Below are positions 22,541 to 35,300 of a stretch of DNA of 64,000 nt, piece by piece; positions within the stretch are counted from its first letter, which is position 1; each line of letters begins with the position of its first letter. Location: positions 37,456,190-37,520,189 of the forward strand of contig CM045761.1 of the NCBI GenBank assembly GCA_025200525.1, written 5' to 3'. Below the pieces are notes generated by a model. It was not told the DNA's origin. It worked only from the letters and a program-made list of their open reading frames with translations, and did no database searches. The translations under genes were made by a program, and so were the position numbers. The DNA comes from Camellia lanceoleosa. Its lineage: Eukaryota; Streptophyta; Magnoliopsida; Ericales; Theaceae.

Positions 22541-25500
22541 TTAGCGTCTTCTGGCAGCAGTTTCTCTCTGGGCGTTGAAGAAGACGGCGGCGACAGGTGG
22601 GCCGAGATCGTTCTCGGCAGCGAAGCTTCGAGTGCAGAAATGGTCTCTCATGGAAGGAGGGTTCACAGTCTGTCTTCGTTTCTGTTTGAAGAGAACGAAA
22701 ACAAACCTGTGAATCCCTATGTTAGGCCTTGGTATCTCATAGCTCACTACTTCTCTTCCTGTTCATTCAATAAAAGAAACAAATCAGTACTCTCTCTCTC
22801 TCTCTCCTCTATTATGGAGTGGATGAACTTACCAAAGGAAGCATCTGTTGTTCCTGGAATGTCCGTTACTATCCTGAAAATTAGTCAGTTGAAAACTAAA
22901 CTGTTACTTCTCTGGAAATTCATATTAGGCCCGTTTGGGAGTTTTTTTTTTTTTTTTTTTTTAAAGAAGACTTTATTGATGATTTCAATACGAAGAAGAA
23001 TATACATTAATAAAGACAAACAAGAGAGAGTAAAAAGTCAAGCAGCTCATCCAAATCTCAAGAGAGAGTAAAAAGTCAAGCAGCTCATCCAAATCTCAAC
23101 TGGATTTGCACCAAGACGACCACCCTTGTTGGGAGTTGTGGTTATAGTAATAAAGTCAAAAAATGTTATAAATTATTAGGTTAGTCTTTCGACTTTCTAC
23201 ATCTCTTTTTGTAAAAATTAAAAAATTAATTAAAATAGTTAATTATTTATCTGTTTGTTTATGCTTAATTTGTTTCATTATGGGGTTACACTTATAAGTT
23301 CAAAAAATGAAGTACTATACATTTTAAAATGGGGAAATTACAGTTCAGATAGAATTTTAAAAAAATAATTATAAATAAGTGATAAATTTTATAAATATTA
23401 ATAATTAAAATCATATATCTTTTCATGAATTTGTAATAAATTCATGGAATTTCCTCTGAATAGTAATTTTCCCTTTTAAAATATATACATTTTGGAATTG
23501 TGATCCTCATCATCCAACAATAAGTATAATGATCTTTTTCTTAACTTAAATTTCTATTTCATAATTATTAGATATATAATAGAAATCCTACATTACAAAC
23601 ATATAAATATTGAAACTAATGATCACACAATGGATGGTTATTACCATTTTTTTTTCATTTGAAACCTATCCAGATTAAGCAACGAGTATTGTGTATAATT
23701 TTTAATAACTTTTTTTTTTTTTTTTGAGTCGCTAGTATTCTAATCCAGATTTAGTAAGCTGTCTAGGTTTCATTCCGTACACATGTTGCCCATTGATTGC
23801 TACATTTTACTGATATTTTAGCATTGGAAAATGGTTTGCATATGTGATAAGTGATAATTTTCACAATTTTGAGTCAGATGGATGTTTTGCCTAGAAATAG
23901 AAGGAATATAAATGATCATATTATTCTTTATGATTTTTTTGTATATAATTTCTGTTTGTATTTTTTTTTAAACATTATTCTTTTAACATTTTGTTCTATT
24001 TCATGAGGGTCTTTTCTTTTTCTTTTTTCTTTTTGTCTTAATTTGTTGATCTCGTGATCAAGATTTTTTGTTTTTTTTATTAAATTTTTAGATTGGGCTT
24101 TCGATTTCCTGATCAAGTTGAAGTTAAGAAAACTCATACAGGTAATTGGCCCTATCTACCGGTATGATATCCATTTGGGCCTTAAAATTAATCAAAGTGT
24201 TACTATCTCATAAAATGAAATTGATGCAACTAAAATAGTAGCTTGAGCATAATTTGGGTTTCCTTCCTTCTTTTCTTTTTTTTTTTTTTTTGTTTGATAA
24301 CATGGTATCCGGCCTATTAGACAAACTAGAAAATTTTGAATATGAGATCGTGGAGCTTGTTTCCTTCATATATTAGCATACAACACCTACATACATATTA
24401 CAAGAAGCAAAGTTTATTCTAGTAGTTGGTTTTACTCCATTAGGGCTTTTAATTTGAAATGAATGAAAAAAATGTGTCATATCATTTTGTATAATTTTTT
24501 TTGTGTTTATATATCATGATGACTCATTTTCTTTTATAGAATTAATCTATAACTTTTTTATACAAACCCCTCAAGTTGAAGATAGGAAAACTTATACTAA
24601 TCTCTTTTTTTTTCTTTTTCTTTTTTTTTCTTTTTTTTTTTTAATGTATATTAGAAGCCGTAGTTTGAGGGAATGGACGTTTTTTCAATTCTAATCGTTT
24701 CAAAATTGTCTTACTGATTGCTAGCATAATGTAGAAGTTTTTTTTTTTCTTTTTCTTTTCGATCAACATAATACAGAAGTTTCTTACTAACCAGTGCATG
24801 TGTGTGGTTGATATTTTTGGTGTTTATTCGAGTATGGGTACTTTCAATTTTTAACCATTTACTTCTAGGTAATTTGAGCTTGAAATATTTATATAGTGAA
24901 CTAATTTTCATTGATTTCCATGGAATGAATGGGGATGCTTTAGGGTATACCAGTGAAGGTGCTCCCTTAAATAAGGATCACTAGGGCCAGGAACATCAGG
25001 GTCTGTCATGACCTGCATATAAGAATGTAAAGATTAAGCTCATATGATACAAAATAGGACACATTAATAAATTTAAGAATACAGAAATCAGTCACAGAAT
25101 TGAACACATAATAAACATGAATAAACAAGACCTTTTAGATGTGAATCCTACTAAAAAAAATTGTCCCTTCATTTTTATTCTTGTATCTAGTTTTATCATA
25201 GATTTTTGTGTTCATAGCAAAACTAATAACACTAAGATCAATCATAGAACTAAAAACAAAGTAGCAAGTCTAAAAACACAAAGATCAATTACTGTCACAA
25301 AATAAACATGAACTAGCAAGACCTTTTAGATGTGAATCCTACTAATAACTTTTGGAAAATTTTGTCCATTCAGATTTATTCTGTAACAAGTTTTATGGTA
25401 GGTTTATGTGTTCATAGCAAAACTGAAAACACAAGAAATATGATTCATGTAGTTTGAAATGAACATATACAATACCAAAAGAGGAATGACAAAGAAAGAA

Positions 25501-25743
25501 GAAAAAAGAAAAAAAAAAAAGTAATGGGCTGTTGAATACTATACCAGTGTAAAGAAAGTTCTCATGTCACCTCCATGAATTTCAACCCTAGGTTTGGTGT
25601 TTACTTGAGAAGGATAGAGCTCATGGCCATTGCAGACTTGCTTGTTGTTGTTGTAAGTGACAGACATTTTTATGGTTGGAGTGAATATATCAAGGACATC
25701 TCCTATCACTCCTCCAACAATGAGGGGTTCAGACATTCTTGCC

Positions 25744-25745
<2 letters not shown>
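22541..25745 (-). CDS. TFL1: TERMINAL FLOWER 1-clade PEBP protein, complete four-exon gene, 173 aa
   Basis: Exons (minus): 25545-25745, 24951-25012, 22833-22873 and 22541-22758; 201, 62, 41 and 218 nt, the canonical FT/TFL1 sizes, all with GT-AG introns of 532, 2077 and 74 bp. The spliced frame is open for 173 aa. Family motifs: [73 protein letters not shown] and the C-terminal QRETAARRR. His85 (FT has Tyr) and Asp140 in RDHF (FT has Gln) mark the repressor, TFL1-type class. Such proteins compete with FT for FD bZIP factors via 14-3-3 proteins, delaying flowering and keeping meristems indeterminate. Odd: Gly12 where the family has Arg (GGVIGDV), and Pro155 where it has Leu (DLGPPVA). Exons 3 and 4 are well preserved, so I call the gene intact, with altered activity possible. 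Confidence 0.95.
22942..23150 (-). repeat. Possible retroposed 3' end with A-tail in TFL1 intron 2
   Basis: On the minus strand, sequence from about 23150 runs through ATCAATAAAGTCTTC (a polyadenylation-like signal) into a run of about 20 A (T-run at 22942-22962), as at the end of a LINE-type copy. It lies inside the 2077-bp second intron of TFL1, close to exon 3. I could not identify the source element or a target duplication. Confidence 0.4.
23021..23096. repeat. 38-bp perfect tandem duplication in TFL1 intron 2
   Basis: CAAGAGAGAGTAAAAAGTCA... is repeated at 23021-23058 and 23059-23096 without a visible mismatch, so the duplication is recent. It could vary in copy number between plants. 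Confidence 0.9.

Positions 25746-25747
<2 letters not shown>

Positions 25748-25791
<44 letters not shown>
25748..25791 (-). promoter_or_regulatory. (CT)22 tract in the TFL1 5' leader
   Basis: On the sense (minus) strand about 22 CT units end two bases before the ATG. CT/GA tracts are targets of plant BASIC PENTACYSTEINE (GAGA-binding) factors, and long dinucleotide tracts change length easily. Most of the predicted 70-base leader is this tract. Confidence 0.75.
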
Positions 25792-25795
<4 letters not shown>

Positions 25796-25843
25796 CAAGT
25801 CTTGGAATACTTAGGAATGCCTAGCAAGGAACAAGAAGCCTCG

Positions 25844-25853
25844 TATATATATA
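25844..25853 (-). promoter_or_regulatory. Probable TFL1 TATA box
   Basis: TATATATATA on the minus strand lies about 100 bases upstream of the ATG, which would place the transcript start near 25815. No other core element is certain. Confidence 0.6.
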
Positions 25854-25859
25854 GCGTAG

Positions 25860-28800
25860 TGAAGTACTTGACCTAGAGGGAGATAAGAGGAGGAATATAG
25901 AATGTAGATTATGGGACATCAAGAAAGAGCCTCATTGTGAACCTCTCTCCATCAAGAAATTTTCTATGATATCATTCACCTTTCTGACTATCTCTCTCTC
26001 ACTTACTCCCCATTGGGTGGTCCCTTGGAATTGGTTCTTGATTGGTTGTCTGCCTAACTTATATAATGAGTTTAATTCAAGGACAATATGTAATGCGCAC
26101 TCCTAAAAGATGTACATTATGTGTACCTCTTTAGTTTGGATGATATATATGATTTTTTTGTTACAACATAATATGATCATCACATCATAATTTATAATGT
26201 ATAATATCATAACTTAAATGATATATGCTACGAATTTTATATTTGTACTGACTCGTGTCATAGAAGAATATTATAGAGTAATACCAGATATACAAAATTT
26301 GTAAGTATAAAAATACTTAAAATATTGAATGCATGATTTATATTTACTTAAGATATAAATTTTATCATACAAGAGTTAAATATCAACCCCACATTATTTT
26401 TTTGAATGCATTTCTATGCACAAGATACTATATGAAATGCTGCATGTGGTCCCAACTAAGCAAAAAATTGTCATTGTAGGCTACTTTTTAGCAAAAAAGG
26501 AAAACAATAGAGTTCTAGGTTTCTACGTGAACATACCCAAATTGACAAAGAGAATCCAACTTTTTTTCATTTAAGGTAATCAACCAGGTGAGATTGTTGA
26601 ATGGGTACGTAGTATTGTTTAGAACCATCCTAAACTATACATATAAAGCATTGTAGAGGTATCTAATTAATAAAAACTAGATATATAAGTTTGAGAGAGA
26701 TTCTTTGGAGACGGGGGCACAATGCTCAGGGCATAAAGGAACTCCACCCACACACACACACATGCAAATGTTAGTGGGATTTAGTGCAGAGAGGTCATTT
26801 CAAGTAAAAGAGAATCATATACAGATGTTCTAAAATTAGCAAAGCAAGAAGGTGGGCTTTCTATAACTAGAGCCCCAAAGTACTTTTATTGTATATCCCA
26901 CTCTGGACTTCATGTGATCATTCCAAGTACACCACACACCCCTTTGTTTTTGTCCCCCCCCCCCTTTCACTTTTCTTATTGCTGTTTTTTTCTAAAGAAT
27001 TTTAATTGATAAATTTTATTTAGAAGTGTTTTAATCTTAAAAGTTTATGAAGAAATTTTTGAACCTATTTAGTCTCATATATTTATAATTTTATTTCATA
27101 AATGCATTTTTCTTAATTGATATTATTTTGTTAGACTCTTATTTCCTTATATTTAATATTAATGTTGGGGGAGGAGAGAGAAGGGAAATGATTAAGGTAT
27201 AGGAAATTTCATGCTGATGTTGTTATTTTATATTATTATAGAATATATTTTGAATTGATAACACATTAAAAATAATGTAAACATGATCTCTCATCTGATG
27301 TAAACGTTACAACAGCTTTTTGAAAAATTCTCTCTCATCTAATATAGTGATGTAAATTTTCACAACATGTGAACCTTCTTATTTTTAATTGACAATACAT
27401 TAAAAATAACGTTCATTATATTTTTAATTGACAACACATTTTTATTCATAACATGTAGTGATATGAACGTTTACAACATGTGAGCATTCTCTCTCATCTA
27501 ATGTAGTGATGTGAACGTTCACATTTGTATGTTTTAGTATGAATATTCACATTATGTAATTAACAGCATAATAACAAAAATTCATTTCAAGTTAAGGCTT
27601 GTGATCGTGTAATTTGATACATTGTTGATGTGAACCTTAACATTATCTTTATCACAACGTCATCTGATGTGAATATTCACATTCACGTCATCTGATGTAA
27701 ACATTCATATTCACATTCATATCATCAATAAAGAACCATGTTTAATTTTTTGTGTATAATATATATCAACATTAATAGTGGTGTGTAGTTAATGTATTTT
27801 TTTAGAGTGAAGATATAATGACAATCAAAATTAAATATCAACATTAATGGGGGCAGGAGAGATTTAGGGTATTTTGATCTTTTTACCTTAAATAGGACTT
27901 AATGGAATAGTAAAAAAAAAACATATGATTTGGATAGAATAACACTCTTAGAAATGGGATTTATAAAAAAAAAACTCCATTTTCCTTATTGCTGTTTTCA
28001 GGAATATTATTAGGTTATTCCATTATTTGTGTAGTAATCCTGATAAATAAGAAATTGTAAAATATGCTAGTAGTTTGTTATTTATTTTTTAACTACTTAA
28101 TAAAGGTCGTAAGTCAATACTTTGTCAACCGTAAAATTTTTTGCTCTAACACACGATATTCCAGTACTATAGAATAATTATCTTTGTTTTCGTAGTTTTT
28201 TAAATTTATATCATTAGATTTCACATCATTACACTTTGGACGCTACCTTATGATAGTTGCAGAGACCAATAACATTAGACTCAATCTCACACATTGGGAT
28301 GGAAGTTGGCTTTTTAACTTTTTAAATTTTTACTTATTTTAGTTTGGGGTTAAAAAGTTTCATTTAAGATGATTTTTTGATTTTTTAAACTTTTGTAGGA
28401 GGAAAAATGAAATAATTATGGTTTGAATGTGACATTTTATCTTATTAAGTTAAAAAAACTTAATTTATCTTTTTGTGACTAAAATAATCTCAACCTTACC
28501 CAAACTTACATGCCAAACGAACACTTACGAAGATGGCAATATTTTGTATAGCCTATACCAGAAGTCTTATATCTTATGAAGTTTCAGGCCCTACCAAAAA
28601 GGCCCCAAAGAAATCTCAGCCCATTAAGAAAAAAATTGTTATTACTTACTCGAATATGTCTGTATGATAACTATATAAGGCTAAATATAAAACATCCATT
28701 GACAAAATTTGTTAATTTTGATTTTTTTACAAACATAAAATTAAAAAACATCTATTGAGTAAACTGTTTTTAAAATCCTACTAAATTCCAACCTTATTAA

Positions 28801-30458
28801 AACCATTGGCAATTAAAACCTTTTAAAAGTTTTAAAACCTTTAAATTTGGTTAATTTTTAGATTTATAAAAACAAAATTTAAAATCATCTATTGGCTAAT
28901 ACCAACATTTTTTGATTGAGGCAAAGGGAGCATTAACTTATTTTATGATTTTTATAAAATCAAATAATTATGTGACATTAAACTCACTTTCATAACTTTA
29001 CACACGATTTTAAAACTTATAAATAAAATTTTTATTCAAGAAAGGTAAAATGGAAATAAATGAGTTGAATATCATATCTTCTTTTGCTTCTTATTTTTTT
29101 AATACAAACAATGTCCGTGCATAATATAAGTTAATTTTTTTCCCCCCTGTAGAAGATCAATTACAAATATGAAAATAATTACATAAAAATTGAGAATTAA
29201 AATCCAACAACATAATCAATTTTTGTATTTTGTAAGGGTTGACCTCTTAACCTCCTGGATATGAGTGTACAAGAGTGGCCAATTGAAATTGCATAACACA
29301 AGTTAACTGCTAATATTAAAAAACTAAAAAGGTATCATTGAGAGTTGTTATTACTTTAAGTTTTAAATTATTTTGGGTCGGTCTTGTCTTATTCACTAAA
29401 CCAATCTCTTAATCTTAGCATTCACCAACTAAAAAAAACAAAGTTTTGACAAGAAAACCATAGAATCAATGCTCAAAGGACTAATGAGATGAATGCATAC
29501 CAAATTTGAGAAAGTGCATTTAACAACCATATGCATGAGTGACATATTGTGGTTGCTCAACGCAAACAAGACATAAAGTATAGTCTATAATCATCTTTCC
29601 CCTTTCATACATCGGCTATATATGTCATATATACCAGCATTATAATTCTCGTAGAAAATGTCTAACTTTTCCATCGATGTGAAGTTTGCCATATTCTCCT
29701 CCAAATGCTTTATGAGCCCTCTTCATGCATCTAGATTTTTCTAGGGAACTTGTTTTGTTTAACACCGATTTAAAAGTTGTTTTTTTCCTCCCTCGTTTGA
29801 GATCAATGAAAAAAGCCTAAAAAGATAATTGTTTAGCCTTCATTTGGCAATAACTTTTTTAGTTAGATTTTTTACTTTTTTGACTTTTTTAGCTTGAGAT
29901 TTTTTTGTTCGTTTGGTATTCTTGATTGACTTTTTTGGATTTTTAGCTTTAGAATGGTAGATTTATTTTTTTTTTTGTCTTTTTGTGATTTTTTGACTTT
30001 TTTTTTTGTTAGCCCAACTCAAAAACCAAACAACCCCTTAGTCTACAGAATGAATATATACAATCCTATATTAGTGCTAAATAGCACTTACCCAATTCAA
30101 CTTCTATTAAACTTTGGCACATGAGTTGTTTTCAAGATTTTAAAATCATTTATTACCATCTTGCTATACTATTTAACAAAATGTATTTAAAAAAAAAAAT
30201 TCTTAAACCTAATTTTTAAAAATATCAACTTTTTGAATTTTTTGAACTAAAAATGCAAACAAGTTGAAAATATAAAAAATTTATCAAAACCCTAATTCTT
30301 CAAAGTACAACATGGAATTGCAAATTTAAAATTAAATAAGCTATAAATAAATTTTGTCAATTGATAATCTAAACTTTTAGGTGCTCTTTAACAATTCCCA
30401 ACCATATACTTCACTCCCTCAATCCAAATTCAAAAGATCAGTAATTTTCAACTTACGA
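25860..30458. other. TFL1 upstream region and AT-rich intergenic DNA
   Basis: The first 1-2 kb should include TFL1 regulatory DNA, but I cannot point to proven sites. A CA-repeat lies at about 26746-26762 and a C9-10 run near 26956. 29820-30040 contains weak MITE-like ends (TTTGGCAATAAC / CCAAACAACCCC). No protein-coding gene is visible. Confidence 0.45.
27280..27735. repeat. Degenerate repeats of a GATGTGAACGTTCACA-like motif
   Basis: TCATCTGATGTAAACGTT, GATGTAAATTTTCACAACATG, GATATGAACGTTTACAACATG, GATGTGAACGTTCACAT, GATGTGAATATTCACATTC and similar motifs recur at irregular spacing of roughly 30-100 bases. The motif is self-complementary (GTGAACGTTCAC), so the region could form small hairpins or bind dimeric factors. 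I do not know the family. Confidence 0.65.
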
Positions 30459-31720
30459 CTCCATTTGATTAGAAAGAAAATTTGGTAGAAAATGAAAGTG
30501 AAAGTGAAAGTGAAAGAAAATAAAAAATATATTTTTGTATTTGATTAAGATGAAAATTTTGTAAGAAAAAGATAGAAAAATTTAAAAGTTTAGATACACT
30601 TTAATAAAAATAATCAACCACCCCATGTGGGGTTTATTAAATTTTATTAAAAGACAACCATTCACCAAAATCAAATTTGTAAAAAGAAGACAACTCATTA
30701 ATATCAAATTTGTCAAAAGATAAATAGTGATTTGCCAGATTTTCAAAATTGTGAATAGTAAAATCTACTATTTGAGTACAGTAATTTATTTGAAATTTAA
30801 ATATAAATAGTATTATCTATTTAAATAATATTTATAACAAATATATCATACAAAATATATTTTAAACAGATAATATTTGTGTCAAATAATATAAAATATA
30901 TATATTAAAAAATTATTTATTACATAATATTTTATATATCATCAAAATTAAATCACATTATTAACAAATTTCAAATTAAGACATTTCGCGTTTTTGTGGC
31001 AAAAATTACAACTTGTTCCTTGGACTTTAGCATCCACCGTCACATATCATAACTTAAAATGTTAGATGCTCATTTACTTTCATAGGCTAGCACTTTTAAC
31101 TTAGCCTCCGTTAGTTTATGATGAAAATTATGGAAAGCGAAGGACCAAGAAAAAAATAAAATAATTTTCTTATACAACCCAATTAACATATAATTAACTT
31201 TTCAATTTTTTACAAATTTTTCAGGAAAACACAATAAAATTTGAATTCGTCCATATAATACAAGGAGTGGTTTATAACTAAAATTTTAAAATTTTATGGG
31301 TGTGTTTGGTTTGTGTTTGTAGAGTAATGTTTAAGATAAAAAGTACGAAAACTTATTTGATTTGCCTTTTTTCAAAAATGGTTTTAGAAAATTATTTTTT
31401 AGAGAGAGTTTTAAAAAAAGTGATTGATTTGATGTGTATGAGAGAGAGAGTGATTTTGGAAAGTAAGTAATCAAACAATTTTTGAGATTTTTTTTGAAAA
31501 AATTTGTTTAGTTTGATTACTCTTGAAAATTTGTTTGTAGAGAATTTTTCTCAAAATTTTTTCTGAAAAACTAACCAAACAATATCTTTCTCTTGTAAAA
31601 TTTTCATTTTAATAAAATTCTTACAATAAAATTTATTTATTTTCTTTCACTTCATTACCTATCACTTTCACTTTCACTTTCACTTTCCAACAATATTTTC
31701 AACTGTCCAATCTAATGCCA
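30459..31720. mobile_element. Long foldback element with a nested MITE
   Basis: The left arm (about 30459-30600) has AAAGTGAAAGTGAAAGTGAAAG and then AAGATGAAAATTTTGTAAG. The right arm (31590-31720) is its inverted copy, with CTTTCACTTTCACTTTCAC and CTTGTAAAATTTTCATTTTAAT. The arms include a (GTGAAA)n array on each side. A second MITE (31298-31584) lies just inside the right arm. No transposase and no clear target duplication, so the class is unknown. Confidence 0.65.
31298..31584 (-). mobile_element. MITE copy related to the one at 38621-38909
   Basis: It starts GGGTGTGTTTGGTTTGTG and ends CTAACCAAACA. Its body (AGTACGAAAACTTATTTGATTTG; AAAGTGATTGATTTGATGTG) matches, in reverse complement, the element inserted in the copia pol at 38621-38909. 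Two copies in one window show it is a dispersed family. Confidence 0.8.
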
Positions 31721-32256
31721 CAATATTTAAAAAAAAAATTCAATTGTATTTGGTTGAGTTTTTAAAGATTTATTTATTTTTTTTTCAAAATTTTATAAAT
31801 TAGTTTGTTAAAAAAGAGTAAATTATAGTAAACATCCTTAAATAAACTATAACACATTTGTACTTTGCCCCACTGAATTTCAAAATTAAAAATCATGTGC
31901 TTTACACATGATTTTATTTTTTTTATAAATTTATATTATAACAAAAATAATTAATATTTATAAGATTATATTTTAAGGAGATTAACTATTAAGTTTTGAA
32001 ATTTAAGAGAACAAAATGTAAATAAATTATAGTTTAAAGGGGTTTAGTGTAATTTACGCAAAAACAAATCATAAATACTACTCATTTTCATATATTTTAT
32101 CTTTTTTATAAGAAAGTATTTTCTTGATATTTATTTTCATTTAGTTTATTTTAAAAAATAAATAATATTCAAATCACATACAAAATCATCACATTTCCAG
32201 CCTAAGATTTCCTGTAATCCAAACGGAGCCTTAAGTTAAGTGAACAAACAGCCGGG
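31721..32256. other. AT-rich intergenic DNA upstream of the hydrolase gene
   Basis: No clear TATA box; the hydrolase promoter presumably lies here. Nothing else is recognised. Confidence 0.4.
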
Positions 32257-32282
32257 TCTCCCTCTCTGTCTCTCTCTGTGTC
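32257..32282 (+). promoter_or_regulatory. Pyrimidine-rich patch in the hydrolase leader
   Basis: CTCCCTCTCTGTCTCTCTCT lies about 100-120 bases before the hydrolase ATG. Such Y patches are common near transcription starts of plant genes that lack a TATA box. Confidence 0.45.
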
Positions 32283-32378
32283 ACTGATATTTCTCTGAGT
32301 GTTTTTGGGTCAAATCTGTAGTGGGTATTCATTCTTTCTGGGTCTTAGAAAAGAGGTAGACACACAACAAGAAGAAAG

Positions 32379-35300
32379 ATGGCAGCAGGTGTGAGCAGGA
32401 AGATATCAGCAGCATCAGCTAGGGCTCACACCAGAAGACCAAAGCAGACTACTTTTCAACTTCCTTCTGGTGGGTTTTCTTCATTTTCAACTACCATATG
32501 GTCTATATAAAGTATCTATTTATGGATCAATTCAAATATACACTGAACTATGACATGGGTCTTAGTCGTTCTGAAACAATTATGTATACTAAGGCCTATG
32601 GGTAGGACATGTTAGCTTAGATGTTGTTTTGATGCATCAGATGAGTCAAAGATGAGCACTTTGGAAATAAATTTTCAGTAATTTATGGGGAAATTGTAAG
32701 ATGAGCACTTTGAAATTGTTACTTTGAACAAATGAGTAAGGGCTTCAATAATAGGTGTTGTTCACTTTACGGATGTTCTTGTGTTCTTCTTTAGTGATTT
32801 TGATACAATTTTATTTTTTACGTAAATCTGGCATTATACATATAATAGTAATATATCTCTTTGATCTGGAGATTATTTTTGAAGGATTTTACAAAGTGAT
32901 CACTTTCTTAACTGATGATTCAGAAGGAGATTCATTGTTCAGAGTTTATGAAAGGGTTGACTTTTGATTTGAAATGATCTTTTAAACTATTGGATACATG
33001 TGAATTTGTATACATGTTAGTGGTAATAACAGAAGGAAAGGATAAACACACCCTCGGTTACGATGCAAAGTGTTGAGTTTATGACGTGAAATGCTCGCAA
33101 TGTTTTTGAAGTTATGGCCCAACCATATTGTGTTGTAGGTCTAATAATTTACTGATTCAGAACTCAGAGTTCTGATTCAATGTGGATGATGTCATAACTT
33201 CAACCACATCGCCTCATAACTGAGGGGGGTGCAAATCATGCGCACTCCCATGGGGGTGTGCACCACAAACTGAGCTGGAAAGGTTTTGTTTGCTTAACAA
33301 TATTCGTGATAAAATCCCTAAACTTAGGTCATTTTAAAATTGGTTTTGGATGTGTCATAAAACATCTTGGTGAGTGCTTGACCTGTCATCTCATTTCTTG
33401 TAACTTGTATGTGAACTTTGTTATGATGAATTTAATATAATTAATATTTCTATGCTTTGAGTGGGATAAAACTGATTGATCATAGCTTTTGTTTCCAAAA
33501 TTTACTACGTAACTGTTTTTTTTCTCTTGCAACTTTATGGACTGTATTCTAATCTAATCATTTCTTCATATTTTCAGGGATGTTTAAGAAAATATTAGTG
33601 GTGTTCTTTATGGGGTTTATGGCATGGGCTTATCAGGCAACACGGCCACCTCCGTCCAGGATATGTGGCTCTGCAGATGGTCCTCCTGTTACAGCTACTA
33701 GGATAAAACTTAGTGATGGAAGGCATTTGTCCTACAAAGAATATGGTGTCCCAATAGATAAAGCCCATTATAAAATAGTGTATATCCATGGCTTCGACTC
33801 TTGCAAACATTATGCTGTAGTTGCCACAAGTTTATCTCCTGTAATGATACTATTTATTTTGCTTCTGTTGTTTCCGTTTTTTTGTGGATCTTCATTCTAG
33901 TCTAATTTATTTGTCGTATTGCTTGATTTATGGTTGATTTTAACAGGATGTTGCTGAAGGTTTAGGGGTCTACATTGTGTCATTTGACAGACCTGGTTAC
34001 GGAGAAAGTGATCCTAATCCAAAACAAACAATGAAGAGTTTGGCTTTGGATATAGAGGAGCTTGCTGATCAGTTGGGGCTAGGATCCAAATTCTATCTTG
34101 TTGGCTTTTCCTTGGGTGGGCAGGTGGTTTGGACCTGCCTCAAGTACATTCCTCACAGGTATTGTTTAATCGAGTTATATTTAAGAGTGAGGGAGGGAGA
34201 TAGATTGTTTAACAACTGGAATGATATAATGCATTGCCTTTGCTTTTTAAAACTGGTATATTGACATGCACGGATACAACAATATGGAAATTTTCAAAAA
34301 GTGTAAGACGCAATATGTGGGGAACGCGTGCCAAATATATAATTTTATATGTTTTTTATATGTGATATAAGGATAAATAATTATTGTATGTGAATATTTA
34401 AGTCAATTATAATAATTTTTAAGTCTAAAGGAGGAGAAACAAGTATAAATTTACATTGTTTTTATTTTATTGTTGGATTCCAAATTATTTTATTCAAACT
34501 AGTAATGTGTTTGTAGTGTCGTGTCAGAGTTGGACACGACACGTTACCTTCTTAGAAATGTGCGTGCTTCTTAGACTAGTACCGTCTTCGCTATGTTGGA
34601 GGAATGACAGACTACCTTCTTTGGTTTTTATCAACATGTTTCTGTCTGTGGATTACTATTTCTGTGTCTTTGCTTTTATCTGTCTCAAGTGGTTTACATG
34701 AAATGCTAACAGGCTGGCAGGAGCAACACTTATAGCTCCGACTGTCAACTATTGGTGGCCTGGTTTTCCTGCAAATTTATCTAAAGAAGCCTACTATCAG
34801 CAGTTGCCTCAGGACCAGTGGACACTTCGTATTGCTCACTACACTCCGTGGCTTACCTACTGGTGGAACACTCAAAAGTGGTTTCCTTCTTTTAGTTTAA
34901 TAGCTCACAGCTATGCTGTTCTTTCTCCCCAAGACATAGAACTTGTGCCTAGCTTTTCTGCAAACAAGGCATACGAGGTATTTATTATGAAAATCCATTT
35001 GTGCTTATTTTCTCTTACTAAATTGAAATCACGTTATGAGGCCATTATTTGGCGCAATGTTAAAAGCTCGGGCTGACAGCTGTCAGAACACAGTTTGACA
35101 GCCTTTTCTTGCAAAATGCCAAAAAGTTAGTTTTGGACCCAGTTTACTTTCCCTAGCACCATCAATCAATTCAATGCCAAAAATATCTGTGTTGTGCCAA
35201 TTTTATCAGATGTCCCTGAAGGGACATTTCACTGTGGGAATTATATGTATAGGCTACATTCTTTTCCATGGATAAACTTTAAGCCAATCACATATTGTTT

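Noticed and set aside
22640..23071. Plus-strand frame of 143 codons
   Set aside because: It is antisense to TFL1 exons 3 and 4 and runs into a poly-T stretch; the minus strand holds the true gene.
33595..33810. Minus-strand frame inside the hydrolase gene
   Set aside because: Shadow of exon 2 of the hydrolase, whose plus-strand frame carries the conserved motifs.
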